Positions 34,992-44,486 are shown, counted from the first letter of the stretch. The stretch is 64,000 nucleotides of DNA from CBDCGV01 sp965216955 (GCA_965216955.1 CBDCGV010000006.1:62001-126000), one strand, 5' to 3'. The notes: generated from the letters alone by a model not told the origin. Numbers and translations are program-made.

Positions 34992-35633
34992 ATGGCACAT
35001 AAAAAAGGAGTTGGATCCAGTAAAAACGGTAGAGAATCAGAAAGTAAACGCTTAGGTGTTAAAATTTATGGTGGTCAATATGCTAAAGCTGGAAACATCA
35101 TCATAAGACAAAGAGGAACCAAGTTCCATCCTGGTGATGGTGTTGGATTAGGAAAAGATCATACCATCTTTGCAGTTACCGATGGTACCGTTTTTTTTAG
35201 AAGAAAGAAAAACAACAGAACCTATGTTTCTGTTTTACCAGAAGGGCTAGCACTGAAAGAAGTAGCTGAGACAGTTGCTCCTGTTAAGAAAAAGGCTGCT
35301 CCAAAGAAAGAAGAAGCAACGAATAAAGAAGAAGCTATTACTGAAGTAAAAAAAGCCGCTCCTAAAGCTAAAACAGAAGGAGATGATTTTACAAAAATAG
35401 AAGGTATCGGTCCTAAAATTTCAGGTTTATTGAAAGATGCATCTATTGCAACCTTTAAAGATCTTGCAGATAGCGATATTGAAAAAATCAAAGCTATCTT
35501 AGAAGATGCGGGGGGCAGATATAAAGCACATGATCCTACTACTTGGCCTCAGCAAGCTCAAATGGCTGCTGATGGCCAATGGGATGAGTTAAAAAAATGG
35601 CAGGATGAATTAGACGGCGGAAAAGAAAAATAG
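34992..35633 (+). CDS. rpmA: 50S ribosomal protein bL27 fused to a helix-hairpin-helix domain
   Basis: The 213-residue product is more than twice the normal L27 length of about 85. Residues 1-86 are a complete L27 (AHKKGVGSSKNGRESESKRL, then VLPEG). A Lys/Ala/Glu-rich linker covers about 87-131. Residues 133-175 form a helix-hairpin-helix unit (FTKIEGIGPKISGLLKDAS) followed by DPTTWPQQAQMAADGQWDEL. The HhH part could contact RNA or DNA, but its job is not known. It is a single uninterrupted frame, with a good terminator after the stop, so the fusion is not an artefact of a missed stop. Confidence 0.93.
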   Translation: MAHKKGVGSSKNGRESESKRLGVKIYGGQYAKAGNIIIRQRGTKFHPGDGVGLGKDHTIFAVTDGTVFFRRKKNNRTYVSVLPEGLALKEVAETVAPVKKKAAPKKEEATNKEEAITEVKKAAPKAKTEGDDFTKIEGIGPKISGLLKDASIATFKDLADSDIEKIKAILEDAGGRYKAHDPTTWPQQAQMAADGQWDELKKWQDELDGGKEK

Positions 35634-35654
35634 TTTTCTACTCCTTAAAAAAAC

Positions 35655-35688
35655 AAAAGCGTTCAATGAATAATTGAGCGCTTTTTTT
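35655..35688 (+). terminator. rho-independent terminator after rpmA
   Basis: A stem of about 13 bp, AAAAGCGTTCAAT with ATTGAGCGCTTTT (one G-U pair), has a short loop and runs into seven Ts. It begins 22 bases after the rpmA stop. Confidence 0.85.
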
Positions 35689-35708
35689 ATTTAGAGATTC
35701 TCACAACC

Positions 35709-35741
35709 AAAAAGGGGGAGATTTCAAAAGAAATATCCCCC
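35709..35741 (-). terminator. rho-independent terminator of the sigma/FecR/TonB operon
   Basis: On the minus strand, GGGGGATATTTC and GAAATCTCCCCC pair around a TTTT loop with one mismatch, then five Ts follow. It is 37 bases beyond the stop of the acidic lipoprotein gene. Confidence 0.8.
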
Positions 35742-35777
35742 TCCAAGCAAAATCAAAAAAAACTATGTGTTTACTTA

Positions 35778-36686
35778 TTATTGTTCATCCATATCATCTT
35801 CGTCTTCATAATCATCTTCATAATCATCCCAATCTTCAAACTCATCACAATCATCTGCTATAGCTTCAAACTCACTGCTATTATTAATCGTTTGTTGCTC
35901 TCCATTATCTAAAACAATTTGTATCGGATAAACGAAGTCAGGTTCGTTTTCAAAGTCAACATCTAAACTGTCATCTTCTATCTCCAATGAATCTAGATCA
36001 TCATAGTTATTTTCGTACCAATCAAAAACTGCCTGATCTAAGGTTTCATAGTCATCAAAACTTTGTACTTCTCCCCCAGGGAAATTAACACTTACTGGAA
36101 ATACTAAATCAAAGCACTCTTCTTCCTCATATTCATCACCATTATCATCATACCACTCATCTAACAAATCCCACAATTCATCTTCATCATTTACTGTTAA
36201 TGTTGTTCCATCTGGAAGCTCTATATTCATAGGAAACTGCCATTCTTCATCGTCACAATCAAAATCCTCCCATAGATAATCCTCTAATTCCTCATCAGTA
36301 CAAGCCCTATAATTAGTCACTCCTTCACACTCTGCAATACATGCACTTTCGTAAATCTCTCCAGATTCAGTACAAACCGGATCAAATAAATAAGATAACT
36401 CTTGATCTGATAATGATGCTAAAGCAGCATCTATTTTTGCATCTATTTCGTTTTCTGTTAAGTTCTCCCAATCAATGTTATCAAAAAAAGCATAGCAACC
36501 ACAATCATTAATGACGGTTGAATCGCCATCTGCAAATTTAGCCGCTGCTCCAATTGCTCTTAGATTAACATCTGCCGGCCCGCTATTATTTCTTGAAACG
36601 TCTTCTGTTTGATTGCAACTCATAAACATAAGTGTGGCAAATAGCAGTGGCATAATCTTGATTAATAATTTTCTTGTTTTAGTCAT
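35778..36686 (-). CDS. highly acidic lipoprotein with Kazal-like motif and three repeats
   Basis: 302 residues. The lipobox MFMSC places the acylated cysteine at 24. Residues 102-129 read DPVCTESGEIYESACIAEC and then a spaced cysteine, the Kazal-inhibitor cysteine pattern. Three degenerate repeats follow (about 151-180, 196-225, 252-282), each starting like FPMNIELPDG, FPVSVNFPGG or YPIQIVLDNG. The tail is almost all Asp/Glu. It is the last gene of the sigma-FecR-TonB operon, 110 bases after the receptor. It is therefore probably a surface partner of that receptor, binding a substrate or cations. Function unproven. Confidence 0.75.
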   Translation of the reverse strand: MTKTRKLLIKIMPLLFATLMFMSCNQTEDVSRNNSGPADVNLRAIGAAAKFADGDSTVINDCGCYAFFDNIDWENLTENEIDAKIDAALASLSDQELSYLFDPVCTESGEIYESACIAECEGVTNYRACTDEELEDYLWEDFDCDDEEWQFPMNIELPDGTTLTVNDEDELWDLLDEWYDDNGDEYEEEECFDLVFPVSVNFPGGEVQSFDDYETLDQAVFDWYENNYDDLDSLEIEDDSLDVDFENEPDFVYPIQIVLDNGEQQTINNSSEFEAIADDCDEFEDWDDYEDDYEDEDDMDEQ

Positions 36687-36796
36687 AATAAATGTGTTTT
36701 AGATTAAGAATACATTACCATGACAAATCAAAAATCATTATCCCCTATCTAGTTTTTAAGTTCTAAAAACCAAGTGTCCTTTAAAAAAATAATTAG

Positions 36797-39484
36797 CTAT
36801 TTACCAAAGAAAAATCGGTAGCTTATAGATGGCAGGATACCAATTAAGGAAACATCTCGCTGAGTATCATTATTAGAGCCAATAACATTGTCTTCAATGT
36901 AAGCATAAACCACATTGCGTCTATTGTATAAATTATTTACTCCCAAATTAATTACATGTTTGCCTGCATCTCCCTGCTCCCACTCCATTTTAATACCAAT
37001 ATCTAATTGATGAAAGGGTTTTATTCGATAAGCATTAATACCTGAAACCAACTCACCACTACCTTCTATCAAATTTGCCGGCAAGAGGGTAAACCGTTGC
37101 TTAGCAAGTGTTATCGGAAATCCAGACCCTAAATACCAATTAGCAGTAACGCTTATATTTTTTGAGATTTCTTGGAAAAAGCCAAGCTTTAAATCGTGCC
37201 TTCTATCATATCTGTATGGGAAATACTTACCACCGTTCAACTCATCGTATTGTCGAAAGGCCCATGATAATGTATAAGCTCCAGTAATTCCTCCGCTATT
37301 CCATTTTTTATAAATATTTGTTTCTATACCATAAGACTTACCGTTACCAATAATTATATCATCTTCCCAAAAGGAAGCATCAATCTGTGCATTAAGAGAA
37401 AGGTCCGCTCCTAAAGCATATCTAATCAAATTATACATTCTTTTGTAATAACCTTCAATAGAAAAACTTACTTTTTTGCTGTTTTGATAAGTTATTTTTC
37501 CAGAAGTCTGCCAAGCATGTTGTGGTTTTACATTATCTGTAGAAGGCACCCAAAGATCGTGCGGCAAGCCTCCTCCCGTACTCGATACAACATGACTATA
37601 CTGAGTATGTTTCATAAATGAAAAGTGAACACTCCAATTTCTATTTAAATAAGTTGTAAGCGCTAACCTAGGTTCACCGCTAACATAGACTTTTCCCTGA
37701 GTAAAAAGAGAAGACAATCTAACTCCAGCTGTCAAATGAATATGCTTCCACTGTATAGCATCTTGAAAATAAACACTTAGTTCTGAGCTATACAAATATT
37801 CTCCATCAAATAAGTTGTTAAGTTCATTATTCACAGAATCCAGAATTGCTGTATTGATATCTTCAGTATAACTATAAGCTCCAGGCGCATATCTTCTATT
37901 TATATTTTGAAACCCAAATTCAATAAAGTGTTTATTATTTAATACAAAATCTCCATCCCATTTGATATTAAAATCACGAATTGAAGAATTATAATTCGAT
38001 AAAATATCCTCTTCATCAAAAGAAACATCCTCACCATCGTCTTCTTCAAAAGAATATTCATTGTATAAAAAGCTATTGTAATTAAAGAAGCTATAACTAA
38101 ATATCAGATTACCAAAAAAATTGTTTTTTAACATATGATTCCATCGAACTGAAAAAAGCATGTTGCCCCAATCATATTCACTCTGTGATTCTTCTTCATA
38201 TACATATGCAGTATCTTCCTCTTCTTCAGCTTCATTTTCTTCTTCATAAGATGTTTCGTCTGTTAACAAATCGCCTCCTTTGTAAAAATTAAAATATAGC
38301 TTATGGTATTTAGGTAATAGAGTATGTATTTTAAAATTCACATCATAGAAAGAATATTCATTTTGTCCTTCTTCTCCATTATTCGCCTTTTTGTTCGATG
38401 TTGTTTTTTTAACAAATGGATCTACAATTGATTTCCTCGCTGAGATAGAGACGCCCATTTTCTCTTTAATTATCGGCACCTCTATATGTGCCTTGGCACT
38501 TGCAGAGCTTATCCCTACATTCCCTTTTACTTTTCTTAGGCTCCCTTCATTTGCATATAAGTCAAAAACCGATGACAAGTAACCTCCATACTTCGCCGGA
38601 ACTCCAGACTTATAAAACTTTACATCTTTAGTCGCGTCGGTATTAAAAATACTTAACAAACCAAATGCATGAGAGGGATTATAAATAGAAGCTCCATCAA
38701 CCAATATTTGATTCTGATCTGCACTACCACCTCTAACATGCCACCCTCCTAAAGCATCAGCATATGCCTGCACTCCGTTTGAAGAACGCAACAGCTGTAC
38801 ATAATCTTCTTCTCCTCCTAAGGCTATTACTCGCTTTAAATGATGGCTTTTATATTGTTGTTTGGCTGCCTTGTTTATAGGAAAATCTCGTTCAATCTCA
38901 TTTTGAGACTTCTCTGATGTTATTAATACTTCTTCTAATCTTGTTCCTCGCTGCAGCTTATATCGACTTACATCGATGTTCTTATTAATATTAAAAGGTT
39001 TTGACTCATATCCAATATAACTAACATTGAACGTTGAATTTTCAGTGGGCAATTCTAAACTAAAAAAACCATATTCATTGGTAACCGCAAGCAATTCACC
39101 ATTACTAGATTTTATATGCGCCCCAATTAAGGGCTCTAAAGATGCTGCATCTTCTACAAAACCAGAAATAACAGTAGTTGTAGCCTTCGATTTAAATATT
39201 ACAACACGATTGTTTCGATATTTAAAAGTATTACCACTTTGATCCAAAAGCTTTTTAAGGATTTCATCAATGCTTTTATCACTGAAATTATAATCCTGTC
39301 GATTATTATCAAAAGCGTTAGAACTAAAGGAAATTGAAATGCCTGATATCTTTTCCAGTTCTGCCAACGACTCAGCAACCGTTGCCTGTTTTAAACTAAA
39401 AGAATATACCTCCTTTCCGATTTGAGAGATAGCTAACTGAAAGCAAAAAATAAAGTATAAACTTAAAAAAGTAGTTTTATTCAA
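36797..39484 (-). CDS. FecA-type TonB-dependent receptor with STN signalling domain
   Basis: The 895-residue protein has a signal peptide (to about 20). An STN (secretin/TonB N-terminal) domain at about 25-95 reads VYSFSLKQATVAESLAELEK. A CarboxypepD_reg-like domain covers about 105-190, then the plug with GGWHVRGGSADQNQILVDGAS, and a long beta barrel. The STN domain is what couples ligand binding outside to the FecR anti-sigma encoded just upstream (14-base gap). Acidic low-complexity loops (EEENEAEEEEDTAYVYEEE) stand out. The ligand is unknown. Confidence 0.92.
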   Translation of the reverse strand: MNKTTFLSLYFIFCFQLAISQIGKEVYSFSLKQATVAESLAELEKISGISISFSSNAFDNNRQDYNFSDKSIDEILKKLLDQSGNTFKYRNNRVVIFKSKATTTVISGFVEDAASLEPLIGAHIKSSNGELLAVTNEYGFFSLELPTENSTFNVSYIGYESKPFNINKNIDVSRYKLQRGTRLEEVLITSEKSQNEIERDFPINKAAKQQYKSHHLKRVIALGGEEDYVQLLRSSNGVQAYADALGGWHVRGGSADQNQILVDGASIYNPSHAFGLLSIFNTDATKDVKFYKSGVPAKYGGYLSSVFDLYANEGSLRKVKGNVGISSASAKAHIEVPIIKEKMGVSISARKSIVDPFVKKTTSNKKANNGEEGQNEYSFYDVNFKIHTLLPKYHKLYFNFYKGGDLLTDETSYEEENEAEEEEDTAYVYEEESQSEYDWGNMLFSVRWNHMLKNNFFGNLIFSYSFFNYNSFLYNEYSFEEDDGEDVSFDEEDILSNYNSSIRDFNIKWDGDFVLNNKHFIEFGFQNINRRYAPGAYSYTEDINTAILDSVNNELNNLFDGEYLYSSELSVYFQDAIQWKHIHLTAGVRLSSLFTQGKVYVSGEPRLALTTYLNRNWSVHFSFMKHTQYSHVVSSTGGGLPHDLWVPSTDNVKPQHAWQTSGKITYQNSKKVSFSIEGYYKRMYNLIRYALGADLSLNAQIDASFWEDDIIIGNGKSYGIETNIYKKWNSGGITGAYTLSWAFRQYDELNGGKYFPYRYDRRHDLKLGFFQEISKNISVTANWYLGSGFPITLAKQRFTLLPANLIEGSGELVSGINAYRIKPFHQLDIGIKMEWEQGDAGKHVINLGVNNLYNRRNVVYAYIEDNVIGSNNDTQRDVSLIGILPSISYRFFFGK

Positions 39485-39497
39485 TCTAAACGAAGTT

Positions 39498-40487
39498 TTA
39501 ATAGCAATTGCCTCCTGTTATTTGCAATGTATCATTAGCATCAGAAATTTCGCAGCCAAAAATATCTTGTAAATCTTCTAGTACATCTTCTAAGTTAGCA
39601 TTTTCATACTTTCCAGAAAAACGGCATTCTGTTAATGTTTTTCCTTCTATGACTACTTTTCGCTTAAAAACGCCACTTATAGTTTTCAGTACTTCAGGAA
39701 CGTATTCGTCATTAAACACCAACGTTTTAGTTTTCCAAAACAGTTCGTTTAGATCTGTTAGCTCTTGTTTAGTAAATTGCTGATTACCAGCATTAAAAGA
39801 TGCCATTTCGTCGCCACCTAAGAGTACTTTCTTTTGGGTTTTATATCCCATAACGCTTACCTTTCCCTCCTCTACCAAAACATTAGTAATCTCCTCTTTT
39901 TTATTAACATTGAATTTTGTTCCTAAAACTACAATCTGAACATCCTCAGCGTTAACAGTGAACGGCGCACCATTTTGCTTAGCAACATCAAAAAATGCTT
40001 CTCCTGATAAAACAATGGTTCTATCTTTTATAAACCTCTTGCGGTATTTAATAGAAGTATTTTCATTTAACCATACGTATGACCCATCAGGCAACTCTAC
40101 TTTTTTACTTGTATTCACTAATGTTGAAACTGTTTTAAAGCCTGTATTTTGATAGATAGAAAGCGTTCCCCAACCAATTCCCACCAGTAGCAATATCGAT
40201 GCTGCAATTCTAAGCCATGAGTTAGATTTTCGAATTCGCTTTTCAGTGTTGATATTAGTTTGAGCTAAATTGTTTGTCTTAACAAAAGTATCCCAAGCAT
40301 CATTTACTTCCTTCTCTGATAATTGAATATTCAAACGTTTACGGGGTTTCCACACCTTAACCAGCTCTTGATAGTATTCAAAGTTCTCTTCCGAGTCAGA
40401 AAGCCAGATGTTTAACGCATCTAGTTCTTCCTCTGAAATATTGCCATTCAGCTTTTTATAAATTAATAATGTAGATGTTTCGTTCAT
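39498..40487 (-). CDS. FecR-family anti-sigma factor
   Basis: The 329-residue protein has a cytoplasmic N-terminal part (1-90), one transmembrane helix (about 91-110, WLRIAASILLLVGIGWGTLS), and a periplasmic FecR domain (GSYVWLNENTSIKYRKRF, then GEAFFDVAKQNGAPFTV). A C-terminal DUF4974-like region (about 250-325) contacts the receptor STN domain in known systems. It holds the adjacent sigma factor inactive until the receptor signals. The gene lies between the two in transcription order. Confidence 0.93.
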   Translation of the reverse strand: MNETSTLLIYKKLNGNISEEELDALNIWLSDSEENFEYYQELVKVWKPRKRLNIQLSEKEVNDAWDTFVKTNNLAQTNINTEKRIRKSNSWLRIAASILLLVGIGWGTLSIYQNTGFKTVSTLVNTSKKVELPDGSYVWLNENTSIKYRKRFIKDRTIVLSGEAFFDVAKQNGAPFTVNAEDVQIVVLGTKFNVNKKEEITNVLVEEGKVSVMGYKTQKKVLLGGDEMASFNAGNQQFTKQELTDLNELFWKTKTLVFNDEYVPEVLKTISGVFKRKVVIEGKTLTECRFSGKYENANLEDVLEDLQDIFGCEISDANDTLQITGGNCY

Positions 40488-40520
40488 ATATCGTTTACAA
40501 TAATGACAATAAAAAAAGCA

Positions 40521-41117
40521 TTACCCCCTATCTAAATATGCCAAAATCAATAATATTATAATCAATGTATTGTAATTCTTAAGGGCTATTCTTAATTGCT
40601 TAAGTGCCTTTGTCATCTGATTCTCAATTGTTTTCTTAGAAATATTTAGTTCCTCCGATATTTCTTGATGACTTTTACCTTCAAATCTTTTCAATAAAAA
40701 AATTGCTTTACATCTATCTGGCAATTCATCAATAGCTTTTTTAAGGTGCTCATTTAACTCTTCAAACTCTAGCTTTTCATGCGAAGAGTTTTCTAATTCT
40801 TCACCGACATTACCTTCATATCCCACTACCCTCTTAAGTCGCTTATACTCATTGATAGACCTATTAATAACAGCTCTCTTTAGATAGGGCTTTAAAGCTG
40901 ATTTTATCTTTAAAGACGACCTCTTATGCCATAATTCACTTAAGACCTCTTGAACAATATCTTTTGATTTTTCCCTATCAAATAAAATATAATTTGCCGC
41001 ATCTATAAGATACTCATAGTGCGTATAAAATATTTGTTTCATAGCCCTGTTTTCTCCCCTTTCTAAACCAGAAAGCAGCGCTTTTTCATCAATATAATAT
41101 ACTTTATTTTTATTCAA
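40521..41117 (-). CDS. ECF RNA polymerase sigma factor (FecI-like)
   Basis: 198 residues. Sigma region 2 spans about 25-95 (ILFDREKSKDIVQEVLSELW). Region 4 is about 125-180 (LPDRCKAIFLLKRFEGKSHQEISEELNISKKTIENQM), the -35/-33 reading helix-turn-helix. An unusual hydrophobic tail, YNTLIIILLILAYLDRG, ends the protein. It is the first gene of the surface-signalling operon and probably transcribes it. Promoter targets are not evident by eye. Confidence 0.93.
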   Translation of the reverse strand: MNKNKVYYIDEKALLSGLERGENRAMKQIFYTHYEYLIDAANYILFDREKSKDIVQEVLSELWHKRSSLKIKSALKPYLKRAVINRSINEYKRLKRVVGYEGNVGEELENSSHEKLEFEELNEHLKKAIDELPDRCKAIFLLKRFEGKSHQEISEELNISKKTIENQMTKALKQLRIALKNYNTLIIILLILAYLDRG

Positions 41118-41348
41118 ATACTGTTACTCTATTTTATTACAATAGCTCTTTCCCTAAAAGGACATCTAATAAAAATGCCGCTCAAAAATACAATACTAAT
41201 CAATTGAAAAACATTTCAAGCTCAAAATCACTTTCAATCAATATTAAATCAAGAGCACAAAAAAAGAAAATATTTTAAAAAAGGTAGTAAATCATGGGAT
41301 AGATAATCTAGATTATCCCTAACTTCGCTGGCTAAATTTTTAACTATT

Positions 41349-42542
41349 ATGCTTACAACATCGACAACTTTAGACAGACTATCAGAATCAGCAACTATTA
41401 AAATGGCACAATTAAGCCGTGAATTAAAATCAAAGGGGCACGATGTTATAAGTCTAAGTTTAGGGCAACCCGATTTTTCTGCGCCCAAACATATTCATAC
41501 TGCTGCTAAGGAAGCCATTGATGAGGGATATGATGGTTATCCCCCAGTTCCTGGTTATTTAGATTTAAGGGAAGCCATTTGTGAAAAGTTAAAGAGGGAT
41601 AACAATCTAAACTACACACCAGACCAAATAGTCGTTTCTACAGGTGCAAAGCAATCACTTGCCAATATAGCCATGTGTTTTATTAATGAGGGCGATGAAG
41701 TAATTATTCCAGCCCCATACTGGGTTACCTATCCTGAACAAGTAAGCATGATGGGTGGAAAACCTGTGTTTATTTCTTCTTCTGTTGAAACAAATTTTAA
41801 AGTAACTGCTGAACAAATAGAGGCAGCTATTACTCCAAAAACAAAATTTTTAGTCTACTCCTCTCCTTCGAACCCAGCTGGCTCGGTGTATTCAAAAGAG
41901 GAACTGAAAAGTATTGCTGAAGTATTGGAAAGAAATCCTCATGTATATGTGATTTCAGATGAAATATATGAACATATTAATTATGTTGGGGGCCATCAAA
42001 GCATTGCTCAATTTGATTCCATTAAAGATAGAGTGATTCTTGTCAACGGTCAGGCAAAAGGCTTTGCTATGACGGGATGGAGAATTGGTTACATTGCGGC
42101 TCCTTCATTTGTAGCAAAAGCTTGTACAAAATTACAAGGGCAATTTACCTCAGCCACTTGCTCAATAGCACAGCGTGCCACAATAGCTGCGCTTCTTGGC
42201 GATCAACAGCCCACTATTGATATGAAAGATGCCTTTAAAAAAAGAAGGGGTTTGGTTGTTGAATTAATGAGTGCAATTGAAGGTGTAAAAACGAATGTTC
42301 CAGAAGGCGCTTTTTACCTATTTCCTGATGTGAGCTACTATTTTGGTAAATCTGACGGCAATACAACAATTAATGATAGTGGTGATTTATGCATGTATAT
42401 TTTAAATAGTGTTTATGTAGCGACCGTTCCGGGATTAGCATTTGGCACCCCTGAATGTATACGTATGAGTTATGCCGCTTCAGAAGAGGATCTAAGAGAA
42501 GCTATTAAGCGAATCAAGGAAGCCTTAGGGAAACTGAAATAA
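41349..42542 (+). CDS. class I/II PLP-dependent aminotransferase (aspartate aminotransferase-like)
   Basis: The 397-residue cytoplasmic enzyme has the AspC subgroup Ib features: SLSLGQPDFSAPKHI, YSSPSNPAGSVYS with the substrate-side Asn, SDEIYEHINYVG, PLP lysine Lys237 in NGQAKGFAMTGWRIGYIAAP, and a C-terminal RMSYAAS with the carboxylate-binding Arg. It probably interconverts aspartate and oxaloacetate, but related substrates are possible. The ATG at 41349 is preceded by a TAACTTCG at 41320 that resembles a variant -7 element. Confidence 0.92.
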   Translation: MLTTSTTLDRLSESATIKMAQLSRELKSKGHDVISLSLGQPDFSAPKHIHTAAKEAIDEGYDGYPPVPGYLDLREAICEKLKRDNNLNYTPDQIVVSTGAKQSLANIAMCFINEGDEVIIPAPYWVTYPEQVSMMGGKPVFISSSVETNFKVTAEQIEAAITPKTKFLVYSSPSNPAGSVYSKEELKSIAEVLERNPHVYVISDEIYEHINYVGGHQSIAQFDSIKDRVILVNGQAKGFAMTGWRIGYIAAPSFVAKACTKLQGQFTSATCSIAQRATIAALLGDQQPTIDMKDAFKKRRGLVVELMSAIEGVKTNVPEGAFYLFPDVSYYFGKSDGNTTINDSGDLCMYILNSVYVATVPGLAFGTPECIRMSYAASEEDLREAIKRIKEALGKLK

Positions 42543-42557
42543 TATCCATTTAGAATA

Positions 42558-43118
42558 TTGAGTTATTTAACAAGCATAAAAAAGCAATTTGAGTATTATA
42601 AAATGCTCGGAGATAAGACTTTTGAACAATTGTCCGATGACCAATTATTTCTACAGTATAACGAACAAAGCAATAGTATTGCCATCATAGTGAAACATTT
42701 ATGGGGCAATATGATGTCTAGATGGACTGACTTTTTGGATTCGGATGGCGAGAAAGAATGGAGAAAAAGAGATGAAGAATTCGAAAACGACATTCAATCA
42801 AGAAGCGTATTACTAGAAAAGTGGGAAGAAGGATGGCAATGCCTTTTTGGTGCAATTAATTCATTGTCAGATGACGATTTAGAACGCAACATTTTTATTC
42901 GAAACATGGGACATACGGTTACAGAGGCCATTAACAGACAACTCGCTCATTATGCATATCATATAGGTCAAATTGTTTTTATTGGAAAAATGATAAAAGG
43001 CGAAAACTGGGCATCACTTTCAATTCCGAAAGGCACTTCAAAATCTTATAATGAAATACAGTTTTCTAAACCCAAACGAAAAGAACATTTTATAGATGAC
43101 ATCATGAAGAAGAAGTAA
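42558..43118 (+). CDS. DinB-like DUF1572 protein
   Basis: The 186-residue helical protein of the DinB/YfiT superfamily shows IKKQFEYYKMLGDKTFEQL, IVKHLWGNMMSRWTDFL and HYAYHIGQIVFIGK. The last supplies His residues typical of the family metal site. The start is TTG at 42558; the next ATG would cut off the first helix. Members include metal-dependent thiol-transferases, but this branch has no known reaction. It lies 15 bases after the aminotransferase stop. Its end converges with the ABC permease gene. Confidence 0.8.
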   Translation: MSYLTSIKKQFEYYKMLGDKTFEQLSDDQLFLQYNEQSNSIAIIVKHLWGNMMSRWTDFLDSDGEKEWRKRDEEFENDIQSRSVLLEKWEEGWQCLFGAINSLSDDDLERNIFIRNMGHTVTEAINRQLAHYAYHIGQIVFIGKMIKGENWASLSIPKGTSKSYNEIQFSKPKRKEHFIDDIMKKK

Positions 43119-43143
43119 ATCAACGGTTTTATCTTATTTACTT
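43113..43143. terminator. hairpin spanning both convergent stop codons
   Basis: AAGTAAAT pairs perfectly with ATTTACTT across a 15-base loop. The element includes the stops of the DUF1572 gene and the ABC permease gene. There is no T tract, so termination activity is uncertain. Confidence 0.3.
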
Positions 43144-44394
43144 ACTTCTAATCGCTTCCACGGGGTCCATTTTAGAAGCTTTTGATGCCGGTAAAAACCC
43201 TGAGATTATTCCAATTAGAATGGAAACACTGATTCCTATTAGTATATTTTTCATACTCAAGCCAAAAGTAAAATCAGCCGTTCTAGTAGCAATTGTCGCT
43301 AAAATATAAACCAATAAAAGACCTATTATACCTCCCAGAATGCAAAGAATAATAGACTCTAATAAAAACTCTGCTAAAATATGATTCTTATGTGCACCCA
43401 TTGCCTTTTTGATGCCAATTATTTTTGTGCGTTCTGAAACAGACACAAACATAATATTTGCAATTCCAAACCCTCCAATCAAAAGCGCAAAAAAGCCCAT
43501 AATCCAACCAATCATATTTAATGCCTTAAGCAGATCATTAAAGCCCAAAGAAATAATACTTAAGCGATTTATTGCAAAATTATCTTCACTAAGAGGACGT
43601 AGTCTTCTAGAAGATCTCATTACGCCTTCAATCTCCACTTTCAATTGCGTTAAATTCACCTTGTCTTTCGCTTTAACAACAATATCTGGGGTAGCATCCT
43701 CTAGTACTATATTTGTGCTCTTTGTAACAAATGCATAGGGCATTAAAACCACCTTGTCAAAATTGATGCCCAATAAATCTTCTCCCTCCTTTTTTATAAT
43801 GCCTATAATCTCTACTTTTTTATCTAAAACATTAATCTCCTTGCCAATTATATCTTTATCTTCCTCAAATACTTCCTCCGCGGTAGCAGCACCAATTACA
43901 GCAACATTTTGCCCTCTATAGCATTCTTGTAATGTAAAATATCTGCCATATTGAATATTTAATTCGAAAACACTACCATATTCATGGGTTACCCCCATTA
44001 CATCCAGCTGCTTAACCGTTCTTGTTTTATAATTCACCTCTTCATCTCTTGCATCTACCGAATAAACAACATCTTTTGCATTTCGAAGTCGCTCCTTCAA
44101 AAACTTATAATCATCAAAACTGGCTTCCGGACGCTGCCAATACTTCCACCATGGATATTCTTTTGTTGAGAAAGTCCATGGCCATTTCTCAATAAACAAT
44201 AAGTTATCTCCCAAACTACTAATGGATCTATTAATATTGTTTTTTAATGCGTCTACGGAGGTAAGAATTGAGATAATACAAAAGATACCAATGGTTATCC
44301 CCAGTAGAGATAAAAATGAACGCAACTTATTGACCCATAACTGTTGAAAGGACAATTTTAAGCTTTCAAATAGTATCTGAAAAAAAGCTTTCAT
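43138..44394 (-). CDS. MacB/FtsX-type ABC transporter permease
   Basis: 418 residues with four transmembrane helices: one near the N-terminus (LRSFLSLLGITIGIFCIISIL), then a large periplasmic MacB-core domain (about 45-285), then three helices at the C-terminal end within the FtsX domain (IGWIMGFFALLIGGFGIANIMFV). The C-terminus reads PASKASKMDPVEAIRSK, typical of MacB-like exporters. The probable ATPase partner is encoded separately at 46558-47268. Such mechanotransmission exporters move lipoproteins, peptides or drugs. The cargo here is unknown. Confidence 0.9.
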   Translation of the reverse strand: MKAFFQILFESLKLSFQQLWVNKLRSFLSLLGITIGIFCIISILTSVDALKNNINRSISSLGDNLLFIEKWPWTFSTKEYPWWKYWQRPEASFDDYKFLKERLRNAKDVVYSVDARDEEVNYKTRTVKQLDVMGVTHEYGSVFELNIQYGRYFTLQECYRGQNVAVIGAATAEEVFEEDKDIIGKEINVLDKKVEIIGIIKKEGEDLLGINFDKVVLMPYAFVTKSTNIVLEDATPDIVVKAKDKVNLTQLKVEIEGVMRSSRRLRPLSEDNFAINRLSIISLGFNDLLKALNMIGWIMGFFALLIGGFGIANIMFVSVSERTKIIGIKKAMGAHKNHILAEFLLESIILCILGGIIGLLLVYILATIATRTADFTFGLSMKNILIGISVSILIGIISGFLPASKASKMDPVEAIRSK

Positions 44395-44447
44395 AATAAC
44401 TTAAGATTATAAAGATAAACAAGCAATGGATAGTCTGTTATATTTTA

Positions 44448-44455
44448 TAAATTTG
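44448..44455 (+). promoter_or_regulatory. -7 promoter element for queA
   Basis: TAAATTTG fits TAnnTTTG, 31 bases before the queA start. No good -33 element seen. Confidence 0.5.
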
Positions 44456-44486
44456 CGCTCCCATATTATAATTTAAATTAAGACAT

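Noticed and set aside
35222..35491. Minus-strand open frame across the L27 linker and HhH region
   Set aside because: It mirrors the Lys/Ala-rich linker and has no start context or family features.
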